The position numbers were made by a program, and so were the translations under genes. From the NCBI RefSeq assembly GCF_014203045.1, contig NZ_JACHIF010000012.1, positions 124,001 to 188,000 on the forward strand: DNA of 64,000 bases, given 5' to 3'. Origin of the DNA: Prosthecobacter dejongeii (GTDB taxonomy: Bacteria > Verrucomicrobiota > Verrucomicrobiia > Verrucomicrobiales > Verrucomicrobiaceae). The notes under the pieces were generated by a model that worked only from the letters and a program-made list of their open reading frames with translations, did no database searches and had not been told where the DNA came from. This document shows positions 7,598 through 15,715 of the stretch, in pieces (within the stretch, counting starts at the first letter, position 1; each line of letters starts with the position of its first letter).

Positions 7598-8860
7598 TTA
7601 CGCTAGCCGGGCGGCGGCTCCTTTGAAGCCACCGGCAGGGTCTTCTCCTGCCGGTGAGCACCCGGGATTTTCGATCCGCCAGTGCCGGGGAACTTCCCAC
7701 GGAGCTAGGGTCGCACAGGCCTTGGACTTAAACTCACAGGTCAGTTGCTCCGGCGTCACGCCGATGCATGCCACCACATCCTGCACGCGTTCAGGGTCCC
7801 GGCTCGGTTGCCCGTGCACTCGCACGTGGCGCGCGCCCGTGGCTGCGCGGATTTTTTCTGCGATGGCCCCAGGGCTCAGTTTTCGGCTCGCCACATTGAT
7901 GCCTGGCCCCTCACAGCTCACATACGAAAGGGCATCTCCATTCAATGCCACACAGTCCCAGGTGCGATGACGCCCCAGGGAAAAAAGTTCGCCCGGCTGT
8001 ACGGTATCGTAGCCCAGGCCCACAGCAGGGCTTTCCACCCGCAGCCGCCCCTGCTCCACCGTCGCCCGCACCCCTGGCAGCAGTGTACCCAGGTCCCCCG
8101 CCTCCGTTCGTGGCAGTTCGCTAGCATCGTAGCTGATGGCCCCCGTCTCGCTGGTGCCATAGAGATTGTGCAGCTTCAGGTGAAAACTCTCCCGCACTCG
8201 CGCTTCCAGTTCCAAAGTCAGCGGAGACCCTGCGGAAACGGCCAACCGCACGTGCGAAAGATCCAGCCCTGACATCAGCCAGGCCTTCCACATCGCCGGC
8301 ACACCGGGGAGAAAGACGCGCTCATGCATCGCCAGGGCGTCCACCATGCCCGTGGGAAAGGGTGTGGGCAGCCAGTGTGTGGGCAGGCCATGCAGCAGTG
8401 TCTGTAAAACCGTCGTCGTCAGGCCAAAGCTATGCGCCACACTCAGCGGGGCCAGCGCCACTGCACAGGTCCCTAGGTCCAGCGCGGCGTGGAGGCCATC
8501 CACATCCGCCGCCACCTGTTCCCAGGTGAAAAACTGGCAGCGCCGCAGGCCTGAGCTGCCCACGGTCTGCTTCACCAGTGCTGTGTTTCGCGGCACGCAG
8601 CAGGTCGGCACCCGGCGGCTGCGGTCTTTTTCCACCACCTGCACAGGTCGGCCAGTGAGAAACCCAGCCAGCAGGGCCACGGTGACGTCCAGTCCATCTC
8701 CCTGCGCTAAATAATACCGCCCCAGTCTGCCACAAGTCTGAGGCACCAGCGCCAGCGCAGCCGCCTCCAGGGCATGAAAAGACAACGCACCTCCAGGATG
8801 CCACAGGGCGGTTTCAGCGCCCTGTCGAGTCAGGATTTGTTTCCAGCGTTCAGCAAACAT
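7598..8860 (-). CDS. AMP-dependent synthetase/ligase-like protein, divergent
   Basis: 420-aa adenylate-forming family protein, shorter than typical acyl-CoA synthetases (500-600 aa). HNLYGTSETGAISYD is the A5 motif, VAHSFGLTTTVLQTLLHGL matches the A4 region, and INVASRKLSPGAIAEKIRAATG resembles the A8 hinge. The ATP-binding A3 loop, normally TSGSTGxPK, appears only as KQTVGSSGLRR, and a canonical A10 catalytic Lys motif is not clear at the C-terminus. It may activate an acyl or aryl acid for transfer, or be catalytically altered. It is divergent from the ketosynthase fusion gene (125 bp apart), suggesting a shared promoter region and a shared lipid or polyketide-type pathway. Confidence 0.75.
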   Translation of the reverse strand: MFAERWKQILTRQGAETALWHPGGALSFHALEAAALALVPQTCGRLGRYYLAQGDGLDVTVALLAGFLTGRPVQVVEKDRSRRVPTCCVPRNTALVKQTVGSSGLRRCQFFTWEQVAADVDGLHAALDLGTCAVALAPLSVAHSFGLTTTVLQTLLHGLPTHWLPTPFPTGMVDALAMHERVFLPGVPAMWKAWLMSGLDLSHVRLAVSAGSPLTLELEARVRESFHLKLHNLYGTSETGAISYDASELPRTEAGDLGTLLPGVRATVEQGRLRVESPAVGLGYDTVQPGELFSLGRHRTWDCVALNGDALSYVSCEGPGINVASRKLSPGAIAEKIRAATGARHVRVHGQPSRDPERVQDVVACIGVTPEQLTCEFKSKACATLAPWEVPRHWRIENPGCSPAGEDPAGGFKGAAARLA

Positions 8861-8984
8861 TTGAACTATCCGCCGCGCACGGCTAAACCAGACGGCGCGG
8901 TTGTTGAGCCAGGAGTGTGCCAGCCAGCCACCGTGAGTTCAAGCCTGGGAATCCATATCCCGGTCATCAGCGTTTCTTTTTCCA

Positions 8985-11333
8985 GTGGTCCACGTTTCTT
9001 CCCAGCGCATTCTTATCACCGGAGCCGGCATTGTCTCCCCCCTCGGCCTCGATTGGCTGGAAAATGAAGCTTCTTTTCGTGCCAATCGCACGGCCTTCCG
9101 CCCCGTGACGATGTTCGATGTCAGCCAGCGCATCGCCAAGACCGCAGCCCATGTGGACCTGCCCACAGAGCGGCTTTTTCTCAAAACTCCCATGCGCCGC
9201 CAGCACCTGCTGGATCGCGGTACGCAAATGCTCCTCCTGGCCTTGCGCGAGACCTTGGCCATGGCGAAGATGCCCGGCCTGGACGGCGTGGATGCCATTA
9301 TCATCGGCACCTCCGCCGGGGCCATGGGCATCGGCCAGGAATACTTCCGCCACGCCGCAGGCAGCCCGGTGAAGCAGCCGGGCCAGATCTCCCGCCTGGA
9401 GTTTTACCAGCCCCAGCGCCAGCTCAATGCCATCGCCCAGGAATATGACTGGCATGGCCCCATGATCCTGGTCTCCAATTCCTGCGCCAGCGGGGCTAAT
9501 GCCATCGGCGATGCCATGGCCATGATCCAGACGGGTAAAGCGAAACGCGTCCTCGCCGGCGGGTACGATGCCCTGGCCGAGCTCGTCTATGCGGGGTTCG
9601 ATACCCTCCGCGCCCTCGCCCCCAGCGGCATCCCGCGCCCCTTTGATGCTGCTCGCGATGGGCTCGCCCTCGGTGAAGGGGCCGCCCTCGTCCTCCTGGA
9701 AAGCGAAGCCGCCGCGGCTGAACGCGGGGCCGAAGCCTTCGCCGTGGCCGCAGGCTACACCACCGCGACCGATCTCCACCACCTCACCCAGCCAGATCCT
9801 GAGGGCAAAGCCGCCATCCGCACCATGACCGGGGCCTGCACCCAGGCAGGCATCACTCCTGGCCAGGTCAGCTACATCAATTCCCACGGCACCGGCACCC
9901 CCTACAACGACGTGGCCGAAGCCAGCGCCGTCAAAGCCTGGGCTGGAGAAGACGCCGCCAAAATCGCCCTCAGTTCCACCAAATCCGCCATGGGCCACCT
10001 CCTGGGCGGAGCCGGAGCGGTCGAGGCCGTCATCTGCCTCATGGCCCTGCGCGGCCAGTGGATGCCCGGCAGCCTCAACATCCGCGAAACCGACCCCGCC
10101 GTCTGTTTCGACCTCGTCCACGCTTTCCGTGAAGCCCCCGTCAAGGTCGCCCTCACGAACAGCTTCGGCTTTGGCGGTACCAATGCTACCCTCGTCTTCA
10201 CCGGCGTGGATGCCCCCACCTCTGGCGCCGCCGCCACTCCAGCACCGCATCGCCCCCTGCACATTCTCGGGGCCGGGGCCGTCTCTGCCGCCGGCTGGGG
10301 CACCGCCGCACTCGCCACCGCCATCACGGAAAAAGCCACCCTACCCACCCAGGAAAGCCCGCGCACCGTCGGCACCCGCGAGTGGGAGTGCCTCATCCGC
10401 CCAGCCCCTCCGGCCCCGGCGGATCGCCTGCCCAAATTTCCCCGCCTGCGCCGCGCCAGCCCCATCACCAAATTCAGCATGGCCGCCGCGCTGGAGGCCC
10501 TGGAACAAGCCGGCTACCCCCAGGCCCAAGGCATCGCCCCTGGTCGCCTCGGCATCGTCCAGCTCATGTTCAATGGCTGCGTCCAGTTCAGCGGTAAATT
10601 TTACCACGAAGTCATCGAAACACCCACCCTGGCCAGCCCGCTGATCTTCCCCGAGACCGTTTATAACGCCCCCGCCTCCCACATCGCCGCTTACCTGGGC
10701 GTAGATGGCCCCGCCACCACCCTCATTGGCGAATCCAGCGCCATCATCGAAGCCATCGCCCTGGCCCACACCTGGCTCACCCAGGGACTGGTGGACCACG
10801 TCCTTGTCATCGGCGCTGAGGAATGCGACTGGCTAGGCGCCGAAGCCACCAGCTACTACCACCCGCAGCTTCAGGCCTCCGAAGGTGCCGGGGTTTTGCT
10901 CCTTAGCCTCACTCCAGGCCCTGAGGGAAAACACCAGCTGCGCCTGCGCCACACCCCCGCCCTGGCCTACCACCACGAGGCCGGCAAAGCCGCCCACCTC
11001 CAGGCCCTGGCCACCCGCCCCGAATACAACCAGGCCCAGCACATCACCGGCCTCTCCGGCATCCCCCTCCTCGACCACGCCGAAACCGCCGCTCATCTCG
11101 AGATGAGCGCGGACACTCCTGTCCGCATCGAAAACCCAAGCGGCGAAGCCGCCACTCCTGGCCAAACCACCCGACTCCACCCTCGCCAAATCCTTGGCGA
11201 GACCATGGGAGCCGCCGGAGCCCTGCAACTCGTCCTTGCCGCCACCCTCGCCCGCCAGACCTCCCAGCCCGTCTCCCTCACCCTCCCCGGCAGCCTCTGC
11301 GCCGCCTACGGCGCCGTCGTGGAGGTGGAGTGA
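8985..11333 (+). CDS. Tandem ketosynthase fusion: active KS plus KS-like domain without catalytic Cys
   Basis: 782-aa protein containing two thiolase-fold ketosynthase units. Residues about 6-410 form a FabF/KASII-like domain with a complete triad: Cys167 in SNSCASGAN, His301 in HGTGTPYNDVAEASA, His338 in KSAMGHLLGGAGA, plus NSFGFGGTNATLVF. Residues about 425-780 repeat the fold, but the nucleophile position reads GESSAI (Ser585 instead of Cys), no HGTGT motif is seen, and the KSxxGH motif reads GETMGAAGA. The arrangement resembles a KS-alpha/chain-length-factor pair fused into one chain. The start is GTG 8985; no upstream in-frame ATG exists. No acyl carrier protein, ketoreductase or dehydratase gene lies nearby. 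Confidence 0.85.
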   Translation: MVHVSSQRILITGAGIVSPLGLDWLENEASFRANRTAFRPVTMFDVSQRIAKTAAHVDLPTERLFLKTPMRRQHLLDRGTQMLLLALRETLAMAKMPGLDGVDAIIIGTSAGAMGIGQEYFRHAAGSPVKQPGQISRLEFYQPQRQLNAIAQEYDWHGPMILVSNSCASGANAIGDAMAMIQTGKAKRVLAGGYDALAELVYAGFDTLRALAPSGIPRPFDAARDGLALGEGAALVLLESEAAAAERGAEAFAVAAGYTTATDLHHLTQPDPEGKAAIRTMTGACTQAGITPGQVSYINSHGTGTPYNDVAEASAVKAWAGEDAAKIALSSTKSAMGHLLGGAGAVEAVICLMALRGQWMPGSLNIRETDPAVCFDLVHAFREAPVKVALTNSFGFGGTNATLVFTGVDAPTSGAAATPAPHRPLHILGAGAVSAAGWGTAALATAITEKATLPTQESPRTVGTREWECLIRPAPPAPADRLPKFPRLRRASPITKFSMAAALEALEQAGYPQAQGIAPGRLGIVQLMFNGCVQFSGKFYHEVIETPTLASPLIFPETVYNAPASHIAAYLGVDGPATTLIGESSAIIEAIALAHTWLTQGLVDHVLVIGAEECDWLGAEATSYYHPQLQASEGAGVLLLSLTPGPEGKHQLRLRHTPALAYHHEAGKAAHLQALATRPEYNQAQHITGLSGIPLLDHAETAAHLEMSADTPVRIENPSGEAATPGQTTRLHPRQILGETMGAAGALQLVLAATLARQTSQPVSLTLPGSLCAAYGAVVEVE

Positions 11334-11353
11334 TGGGGACAAAGCGCCCCTCT

Positions 11354-12118
11354 GGACCGTAGGGCGGGGTTGTTCTGCGCCCTAGGGCCAAGTTCTCTCC
11401 CCGTACTCCCTCGCAGAATTCCCCGCCTCTCTTTGACGCCGCCCTCTTTCTGCCGCGCTCCTTTGTCCCCCTCCCCCACCTTCAAAGAAAGGCGGGCAAT
11501 CCGGCGTCGTCCCCTAGGGGCCAAACTGCCACACCCCGCCGGACAAGCCCGCCCTACGGCCAGCTTCGTCCCTCATCCTCCCCGGCAGCCGTTGCATCTT
11601 CGCAGGGGACCTCCGGACCGTAGGGCGGGGTTGTTCTGCGCCCTTTGGCCAAGTTCTCACCCTCGACTCCCTCGCAGAATTCCCCGCCTCTCTTTGACGC
11701 CACCCTTTTTCTGCCGCGCACCCTCGGCCATCGCCTCCACCTTCAATGACAGGCGGGCAATCCGGCGACGTCCCGCCAAGGGCCAAACTGCCACACCCCG
11801 CCGGACAAGCCCACCCTACGGCCAGCTTCGTCCCTCACCCTCCCCGGCAGCCGTTGCATCTTCGCAGGCGGACCTCCGGACCGTAGGGCGGGGTTGTTCT
11901 GCGCTCTAACGCCAAATTCTCTTCCCGGACTCCCTCGCAGAATTCCCCGCCTCTCTTTGACGCCACCCTTTTTCTGCCGCGCACCCTCAACCATCGCCTT
12001 CACGTTCAAAGAAAGGCGGGCAATCCGGCAACGTCCCCCCAGGGCCAAACTGCCGCACCCCGCCGGACAAGCCCACTCTACGAATGACCTCGTCCGTCCC
12101 TCACCCTCCCCAGCGGAC
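11354..12118 (+). repeat. Three tandem copies of a ~262-bp repeat with internal inverted ends
   Basis: Units begin with GGACCGTAGGGCGGGGTTGT at 11354, 11615 and 11878 (spacings 261 and 263). Each carries near its 3' side ACAAGCCCGCCCTACGG, an inverted counterpart of its own beginning, plus the motif CCCCGCCGGACAAG. The third copy loses similarity after about 12085. Open frames across it reflect high GC and not coding. It follows the ketosynthase gene within 21 bp. No transposase is present, so it is a non-autonomous or structural repeat. Together with short flanks it fills the interval 11334-12127, where I see no gene. Confidence 0.85.
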
Positions 12119-12127
12119 TAGAGGCAT

Positions 12128-12526
12128 TCAAAGGGAGCGCACATAAATCACTACTGGGATGTAGCTGACGACATTCATCCATAGGGACGTAACAATCAGC
12201 CGCCCCACTCTCACCTTGGGAACAAACAATCGGAGGACGGCATACTCCGTCACGCAGGACATGGCCCAGGCCCAGGCAACGAGTTGATAGTCACGAGTGG
12301 TCGCAGATACGTCTTCGAATCCCCGGATTCCCGATTCCGCCAAAGCCATACCCACGATCGCAGAAACGACATTGGCCACAAAAACGGCGGCCAACCCACG
12401 TTCCCCTGAAACCTCATTTCGGTGACGCAGCCGAAGAACAGCCGTCTCTAGGATCCAGATCAACGGTGACAGCCAGAAGATGGCAATATAGGGCCAGAAG
12501 CCAGGCAGGATGGAATTTCCCAGCAT
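12128..12526 (-). CDS. Hypothetical integral membrane protein
   Basis: 132 aa, not assigned to a family. Four hydrophobic segments are visible at about residues 11-30 (FWPYIAIFWLSPLIWILETA), 44-62, 80-98 and 108-129. The connecting loops carry Arg/His residues (LRLRHRNE) consistent with a multi-pass inner-membrane protein. It starts at ATG 12526, 62 bp downstream of the NERD gene on the same strand, and could be co-transcribed with it. The C-terminus abuts the tandem repeat array. Confidence 0.55.
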   Translation of the reverse strand: MLGNSILPGFWPYIAIFWLSPLIWILETAVLRLRHRNEVSGERGLAAVFVANVVSAIVGMALAESGIRGFEDVSATTRDYQLVAWAWAMSCVTEYAVLRLFVPKVRVGRLIVTSLWMNVVSYIPVVIYVRSL

Positions 12527-12588
12527 TTACTTCCCCAGCATGGGCAGATAGAAAAGCCGCCGCAAGCTTTAACCCCTCCGCCTTTCCC

Positions 12589-13494
12589 TCACTCCACGTC
12601 TGCATACTCCAGATTCGTGCACAGCCGGTTTAGGTGCCTCACCACCGCGTGAGTCTCCGCCTCGGTGAGGGAAGGCCGGAAGCGCTTTTCAATCGTGACC
12701 GCTAGCATTTTGTGCGCTGCCACAGTCACGGGAGCCAGCGTTGGGCCACCGTTCACATACCAGCCGGGGAAAGTCAGGACCGGGTGCACCACGGCATCCA
12801 CCTTCTCCTCCTTCTTCAGTTCCTTGCGCAACCATTCCGCATTGCGCTGGGCCTGCTCCAGCTCGCCTGTGCTGGTTTTGCCGCCTGGCCACGACAGCGC
12901 TTGGCCGTTGTAGCTCACCTTGTGGCCTTCTTTGTCATCTTTAGGTTTCCGCCTCGTCTTGGTTTCTATCACCACCACTACGCCACGGCCCACCACTACA
13001 TGATCCAGGTTAAATCGCCCGCTGCTGCCCTGGCACGGCACATCGTGGAACACCTCATACCCTTGTTGCTTCAGCCCCTCCAATTGGTCCGCCACCACCC
13101 GCTCGCCAAACAGACCGAGCTTGAGATGCATGACCTTCCTCATGCTCTTGTGAAGCCTCCACATGCCAAGCAACAGGGCGGTGACAGGAGCCAAAAGAAT
13201 CACCATCAACCTTAAAACTGGAAACAGAGCAGGCACATAGCCGACTAGATGAACAGCCCCTACAAAAGTCAGAGCAGGCAGCAGCAACAGAAATACAAGG
13301 AAGTGAAAGAGAATAGTCTCCAAAGACTTGCTCATCTGCTGTCGCAAATGCTCCCCCGGCTGCCGTCTCAGCTTCACATCCACTCCCAGCGGATGCCTGG
13401 TGGTCCGCCGTCCAAGCGTCCAATGAAAGGACCCCAGGAAAAGGCCCCCGACCACTACGACATATCCCGCCAAGTAAATTACCTGCCATTGCAT
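12589..13494 (-). CDS. Membrane-anchored NERD (nuclease-related) domain protein
   Basis: 301 aa. Hydrophobic segments near residues 4-22, 60-85 and 88-112 anchor the protein, and the rest faces the cytoplasm. The NERD domain begins with LGLFGERVVADQLEGL, followed by FNLDHVVVGRGVVVVIETKT, which provides the Asp...Glu-x-Lys residues of a PD-(D/E)xK-type nuclease core. NERD proteins are predicted DNA-processing nucleases and some occur in mobile or defence contexts; no substrate is established for this one. An operator-like triple repeat lies about 80 bp upstream of the start. It lies beside the tandem repeats and the nucleotidyltransferase module. Confidence 0.8.
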   Translation of the reverse strand: MQWQVIYLAGYVVVVGGLFLGSFHWTLGRRTTRHPLGVDVKLRRQPGEHLRQQMSKSLETILFHFLVFLLLLPALTFVGAVHLVGYVPALFPVLRLMVILLAPVTALLLGMWRLHKSMRKVMHLKLGLFGERVVADQLEGLKQQGYEVFHDVPCQGSSGRFNLDHVVVGRGVVVVIETKTRRKPKDDKEGHKVSYNGQALSWPGGKTSTGELEQAQRNAEWLRKELKKEEKVDAVVHPVLTFPGWYVNGGPTLAPVTVAAHKMLAVTIEKRFRPSLTEAETHAVVRHLNRLCTNLEYADVE

Positions 13495-13571
13495 CCTGCT
13501 TTCTTGGCAAAAGGACTGATGGAATCAAGCGCTTTTGCATTAGGCGAAATACTGAATGTTGGCTACCGACT

Positions 13572-13613
13572 GACATACGTCCCAACAAACGTACGTCAAA
13601 TATGACGTATGTT
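13572..13613 (-). promoter_or_regulatory. Operator-like inverted repeats upstream of the NERD gene
   Basis: ACATACGTC (13573-13581) and GACGTATGT (13604-13612) are perfect 9-bp inverted arms. A third half-site TACGTC (13592-13597) pairs with GACGTA across AAATAT. The arrangement suggests a dimeric regulator site in the promoter region of the NERD gene. The regulator is not identified. Confidence 0.4.
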
Positions 13614-13662
13614 ATGAATGGCCACACAGACGAGGAGGATGATCGGGACTGCGCGAGCAAAA

Positions 13663-13705
13663 TCTCGTTGTTGGTTGCGTTTCCATAGGCCGCGCAACAA
13701 CGAGA
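13663..13705. repeat. Hairpin in the 13.5-14.0 kb intergenic region
   Basis: TCTCGTTGTTG (13663-13673) and CAACAACGAGA (13695-13705) are perfect 11-bp arms around a 21-bp loop. No U-tract follows on either strand, so terminator function is doubtful. The interval 13495-14001 has no gene that I can support; it holds this hairpin, the operator-like site and the inverted-repeat element at 13792-13835. Confidence 0.55.
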
Positions 13706-13791
13706 AGAGCTGACTCGTGCTGACCAGTCCGTCATCCGGTTCATTTCGCCTGTCCGTCTCTCTTTCCTGGCCACAGAATATTAAATCTGCT

Positions 13792-13835
13792 GTTTCTCGT
13801 TTCGCGCCTTTACCTGGGAAACGAGAAACGAGACA
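13792..13835 (+). repeat. Left copy of the bracketing inverted-repeat element
   Basis: Contains its own hairpin, GTTTCTCGTTTC (about 13792-13803) with GAAACGAGAAAC (13818-13829). Its CCTGGGAAACGAGA (13813-13826) is the exact reverse complement of TCTCGTTTCCCAGG at 15644-15657, on the far side of the two-gene module. Confidence 0.7.
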
Positions 13836-14001
13836 AGATGAATTAAGTGTCTAGAGCGAAAACCAAAAACATATTTTACGCCTGCTGGTAATACCACCTC
13901 AATTTGACAAACATGTTCTAATGAACATATTGAAATAATTTAAATATATGTTGGCTTCGCTTAAATTGTTTGTGGTATTGAAGTTTAACTCTTTAAACCT
14001 C

Positions 14002-14559
14002 ATGCCTATTCCGGCTTTCGATCACAACGGAGTGATTCCACCCCACTTAGGAGATCCAACCGTTGCGTTGGATGTTTCGCCTTATCCATGCACCACCGTG
14101 GATTTGGTCAAACGATTTGCCACATCCACTGATCGATGCGCCATTCTCAATGGGCTGCTTCAATTTCGCAATCGCCTTCGCCAAGAGGGCCTCATAAACG
14201 CCTTTCAGTGGCTAGACGGTAGTTTCTTGGAAGATATTGAGGCCATTCAAAAACGTCCGCCTAGAGATTTAGACGTCGTCACATTTTACTGGGGATATGA
14301 TCGTGCATTTCAACAAAAACTCTTTGGTTCCTTTCCCGAAGCTTATAAACCTGTGTTAGCCAAAGCATCTTTTAAGCTGGACCATTACTCGGTTGATGCA
14401 GGCTACCATCCAAAAGTAACCGTGGAGCAGACCCGCTACTGGTCGCAATTGTTTTCCCATAACCGCACTGGCGTCTGGAAAGGCATGCTCAAACTCGAGG
14501 TTGATACAGCTTTAGACGATGCTGCCGCGTTAACCCTTTTGAAAGGAATACACCCATGA
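14002..14559 (+). CDS. Nucleotidyltransferase-like protein (DUF6932-like)
   Basis: 185 aa from ATG 14002 (MPIPAFDHNGVIPPHLGDP); an earlier in-frame ATG at 13948 adds a hydrophobic leader that does not look native. WLDGSFLEDIEAIQKRPPRD followed by LDVVTFYWG fits the minimal nucleotidyltransferase pattern G-S-F ... D-x-D, which binds Mg-NTP. That N-terminal 'AFxxxGVIPP' plus 'GSF...DLDVVTF' layout matches what I remember as DUF6932. A substrate is not known. The stop overlaps the start of the following gene by 4 bp (ATGA), so the two are coupled. Base composition is noticeably AT-richer than the flanks, which suggests transfer. Confidence 0.7.
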   Translation: MPIPAFDHNGVIPPHLGDPTVALDVSPYPCTTVDLVKRFATSTDRCAILNGLLQFRNRLRQEGLINAFQWLDGSFLEDIEAIQKRPPRDLDVVTFYWGYDRAFQQKLFGSFPEAYKPVLAKASFKLDHYSVDAGYHPKVTVEQTRYWSQLFSHNRTGVWKGMLKLEVDTALDDAAALTLLKGIHP

Positions 14560-15497
14560 CCGTTCGCTCACAGAGAGATCAGCTCAAGTCACAGTTGCTG
14601 GATGCAGAGCGCATGTATTCGCTGGTGAAAGATCATGATTTCATGGCTGCAGGCTTTGCAGAGAAAATTTCTGAGCTGAAAGAGCGCATTGAGGCACTAC
14701 CTCTAGGGACAAAAGAAGCACGCGCTCTTTTGCTCTTCTCAGGTGGTCCTGTTCAAGGATCGCTTGGCATCGATGCTCGATTTGCGGGCAGGGTTCTAGA
14801 GCCGTTTCAAAGCATGGTCATGGCTGACTACGCGGACCGTTGGCATGGGGTGGTAGGCACTCGTGGATCACGATTCGGTGAAGCCAATTCTCGACTGCTT
14901 TTAACATCCCTACCTCGCGGGTCTTTCGGAATGGAATTGGTCAGAGCTGAAAGCGATGAAATGTTTGAAGAAGAACAACTTGCAGACACGTTGACTCACA
15001 TAACAAAGCTTGTGATCGCAGCATCTACGAGTGATGAAGACTTTGCTTCAGAACTTGATCAAACAGGCCCGCGTGTGATCGTTGGGTTGAAGAATTTTTT
15101 GGATGTTATCGAAAAAGGCAAGGCAGGGTTGAAGCTTGAAAGCGGCGATTCTCGTTGTGAAATGAATCCCCACCAAGCGTCTGAAGCATTTAGACGTGTT
15201 GCAGGCACTTTCACAAATGAAGAAAATATCCAGATTATTGGAGTATTTCGTGGTGCCTTACTTGAATCATGGAAGTTTGATTTTGTTGATAAAGACGGCT
15301 ACAAAATCAGCGGCAAAATCAGTGACACGCTAACTCCTGAGCAGGCATTCAATCTGTCGAAAGAGTTTTATAACAAAGATTGCATTGCCACTATATTGAA
15401 AACAACGGTTACATTCAGAAATGGACGAATTAAGACAACCCATGAACTTAAGGACTTAACATCCTTCGATCATACTCAAGGGCAAGCAGACGGTTAA
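14556..15497 (+). CDS. Unknown protein coupled to the nucleotidyltransferase
   Basis: 313 aa, family not recognised. Residues 1-50 are charged and helical (probable coiled coil). Residues about 55-130 hold an alpha/beta region with LLLFSGGPVQGSLGID and VVGTRGSRFGE. Residues about 205-305 look beta-rich, with IIGVFRGALLESWKFDFVD and ISGKISDTLTPEQAF, like a small barrel. There is no signal peptide or membrane segment. It overlaps the nucleotidyltransferase by 4 bp and shares its AT-rich composition. It could be an antitoxin, effector or specificity partner; this is inference from gene order only. Confidence 0.7.
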   Translation: MTVRSQRDQLKSQLLDAERMYSLVKDHDFMAAGFAEKISELKERIEALPLGTKEARALLLFSGGPVQGSLGIDARFAGRVLEPFQSMVMADYADRWHGVVGTRGSRFGEANSRLLLTSLPRGSFGMELVRAESDEMFEEEQLADTLTHITKLVIAASTSDEDFASELDQTGPRVIVGLKNFLDVIEKGKAGLKLESGDSRCEMNPHQASEAFRRVAGTFTNEENIQIIGVFRGALLESWKFDFVDKDGYKISGKISDTLTPEQAFNLSKEFYNKDCIATILKTTVTFRNGRIKTTHELKDLTSFDHTQGQADG

Positions 15498-15639
15498 CAG
15501 CCATATTGTCCTCCGCTGTCTAATAGTGACAGTTGCCGAGCCTTAGGTGTCGAGGAAGGTTCAGGAAAACTTCATGGCAGATACCCTTTCTCATTACTTG
15601 CTCAACCCTATGGTTGACAAAATTCTCCCTTTTCTGCTT

Positions 15640-15681
15640 CGTATCTCGTTTCCCAGGAACAAGAGGGAAAAACGAAATTGA
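15640..15681 (-). repeat. Right copy of the bracketing inverted-repeat element
   Basis: TCTCGTTTCCCAGG (15644-15657) is the perfect reverse complement of 13813-13826. The following GGGAAAAACGAAAT can fold back on ATCTCGTTTCCC, so this copy also forms a hairpin. In reverse complement the two copies align over roughly 40 bp with gaps. Confidence 0.6.
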
Positions 15682-15715
15682 TAGGATGGGCTGGCCCCTA
15701 ATCTCTAGGTGCAGC

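Noticed and set aside
9902-10480. Long antisense frames opposite the ketosynthase gene
   Set aside because: Shadow frames caused by strong codon bias; the plus-strand protein has complete catalytic motifs.
11370-12121. Several overlapping open frames on both strands
   Set aside because: They lie in the tandem repeats; their residues repeat with the DNA unit and result from few stop codons in GC-rich repeats.
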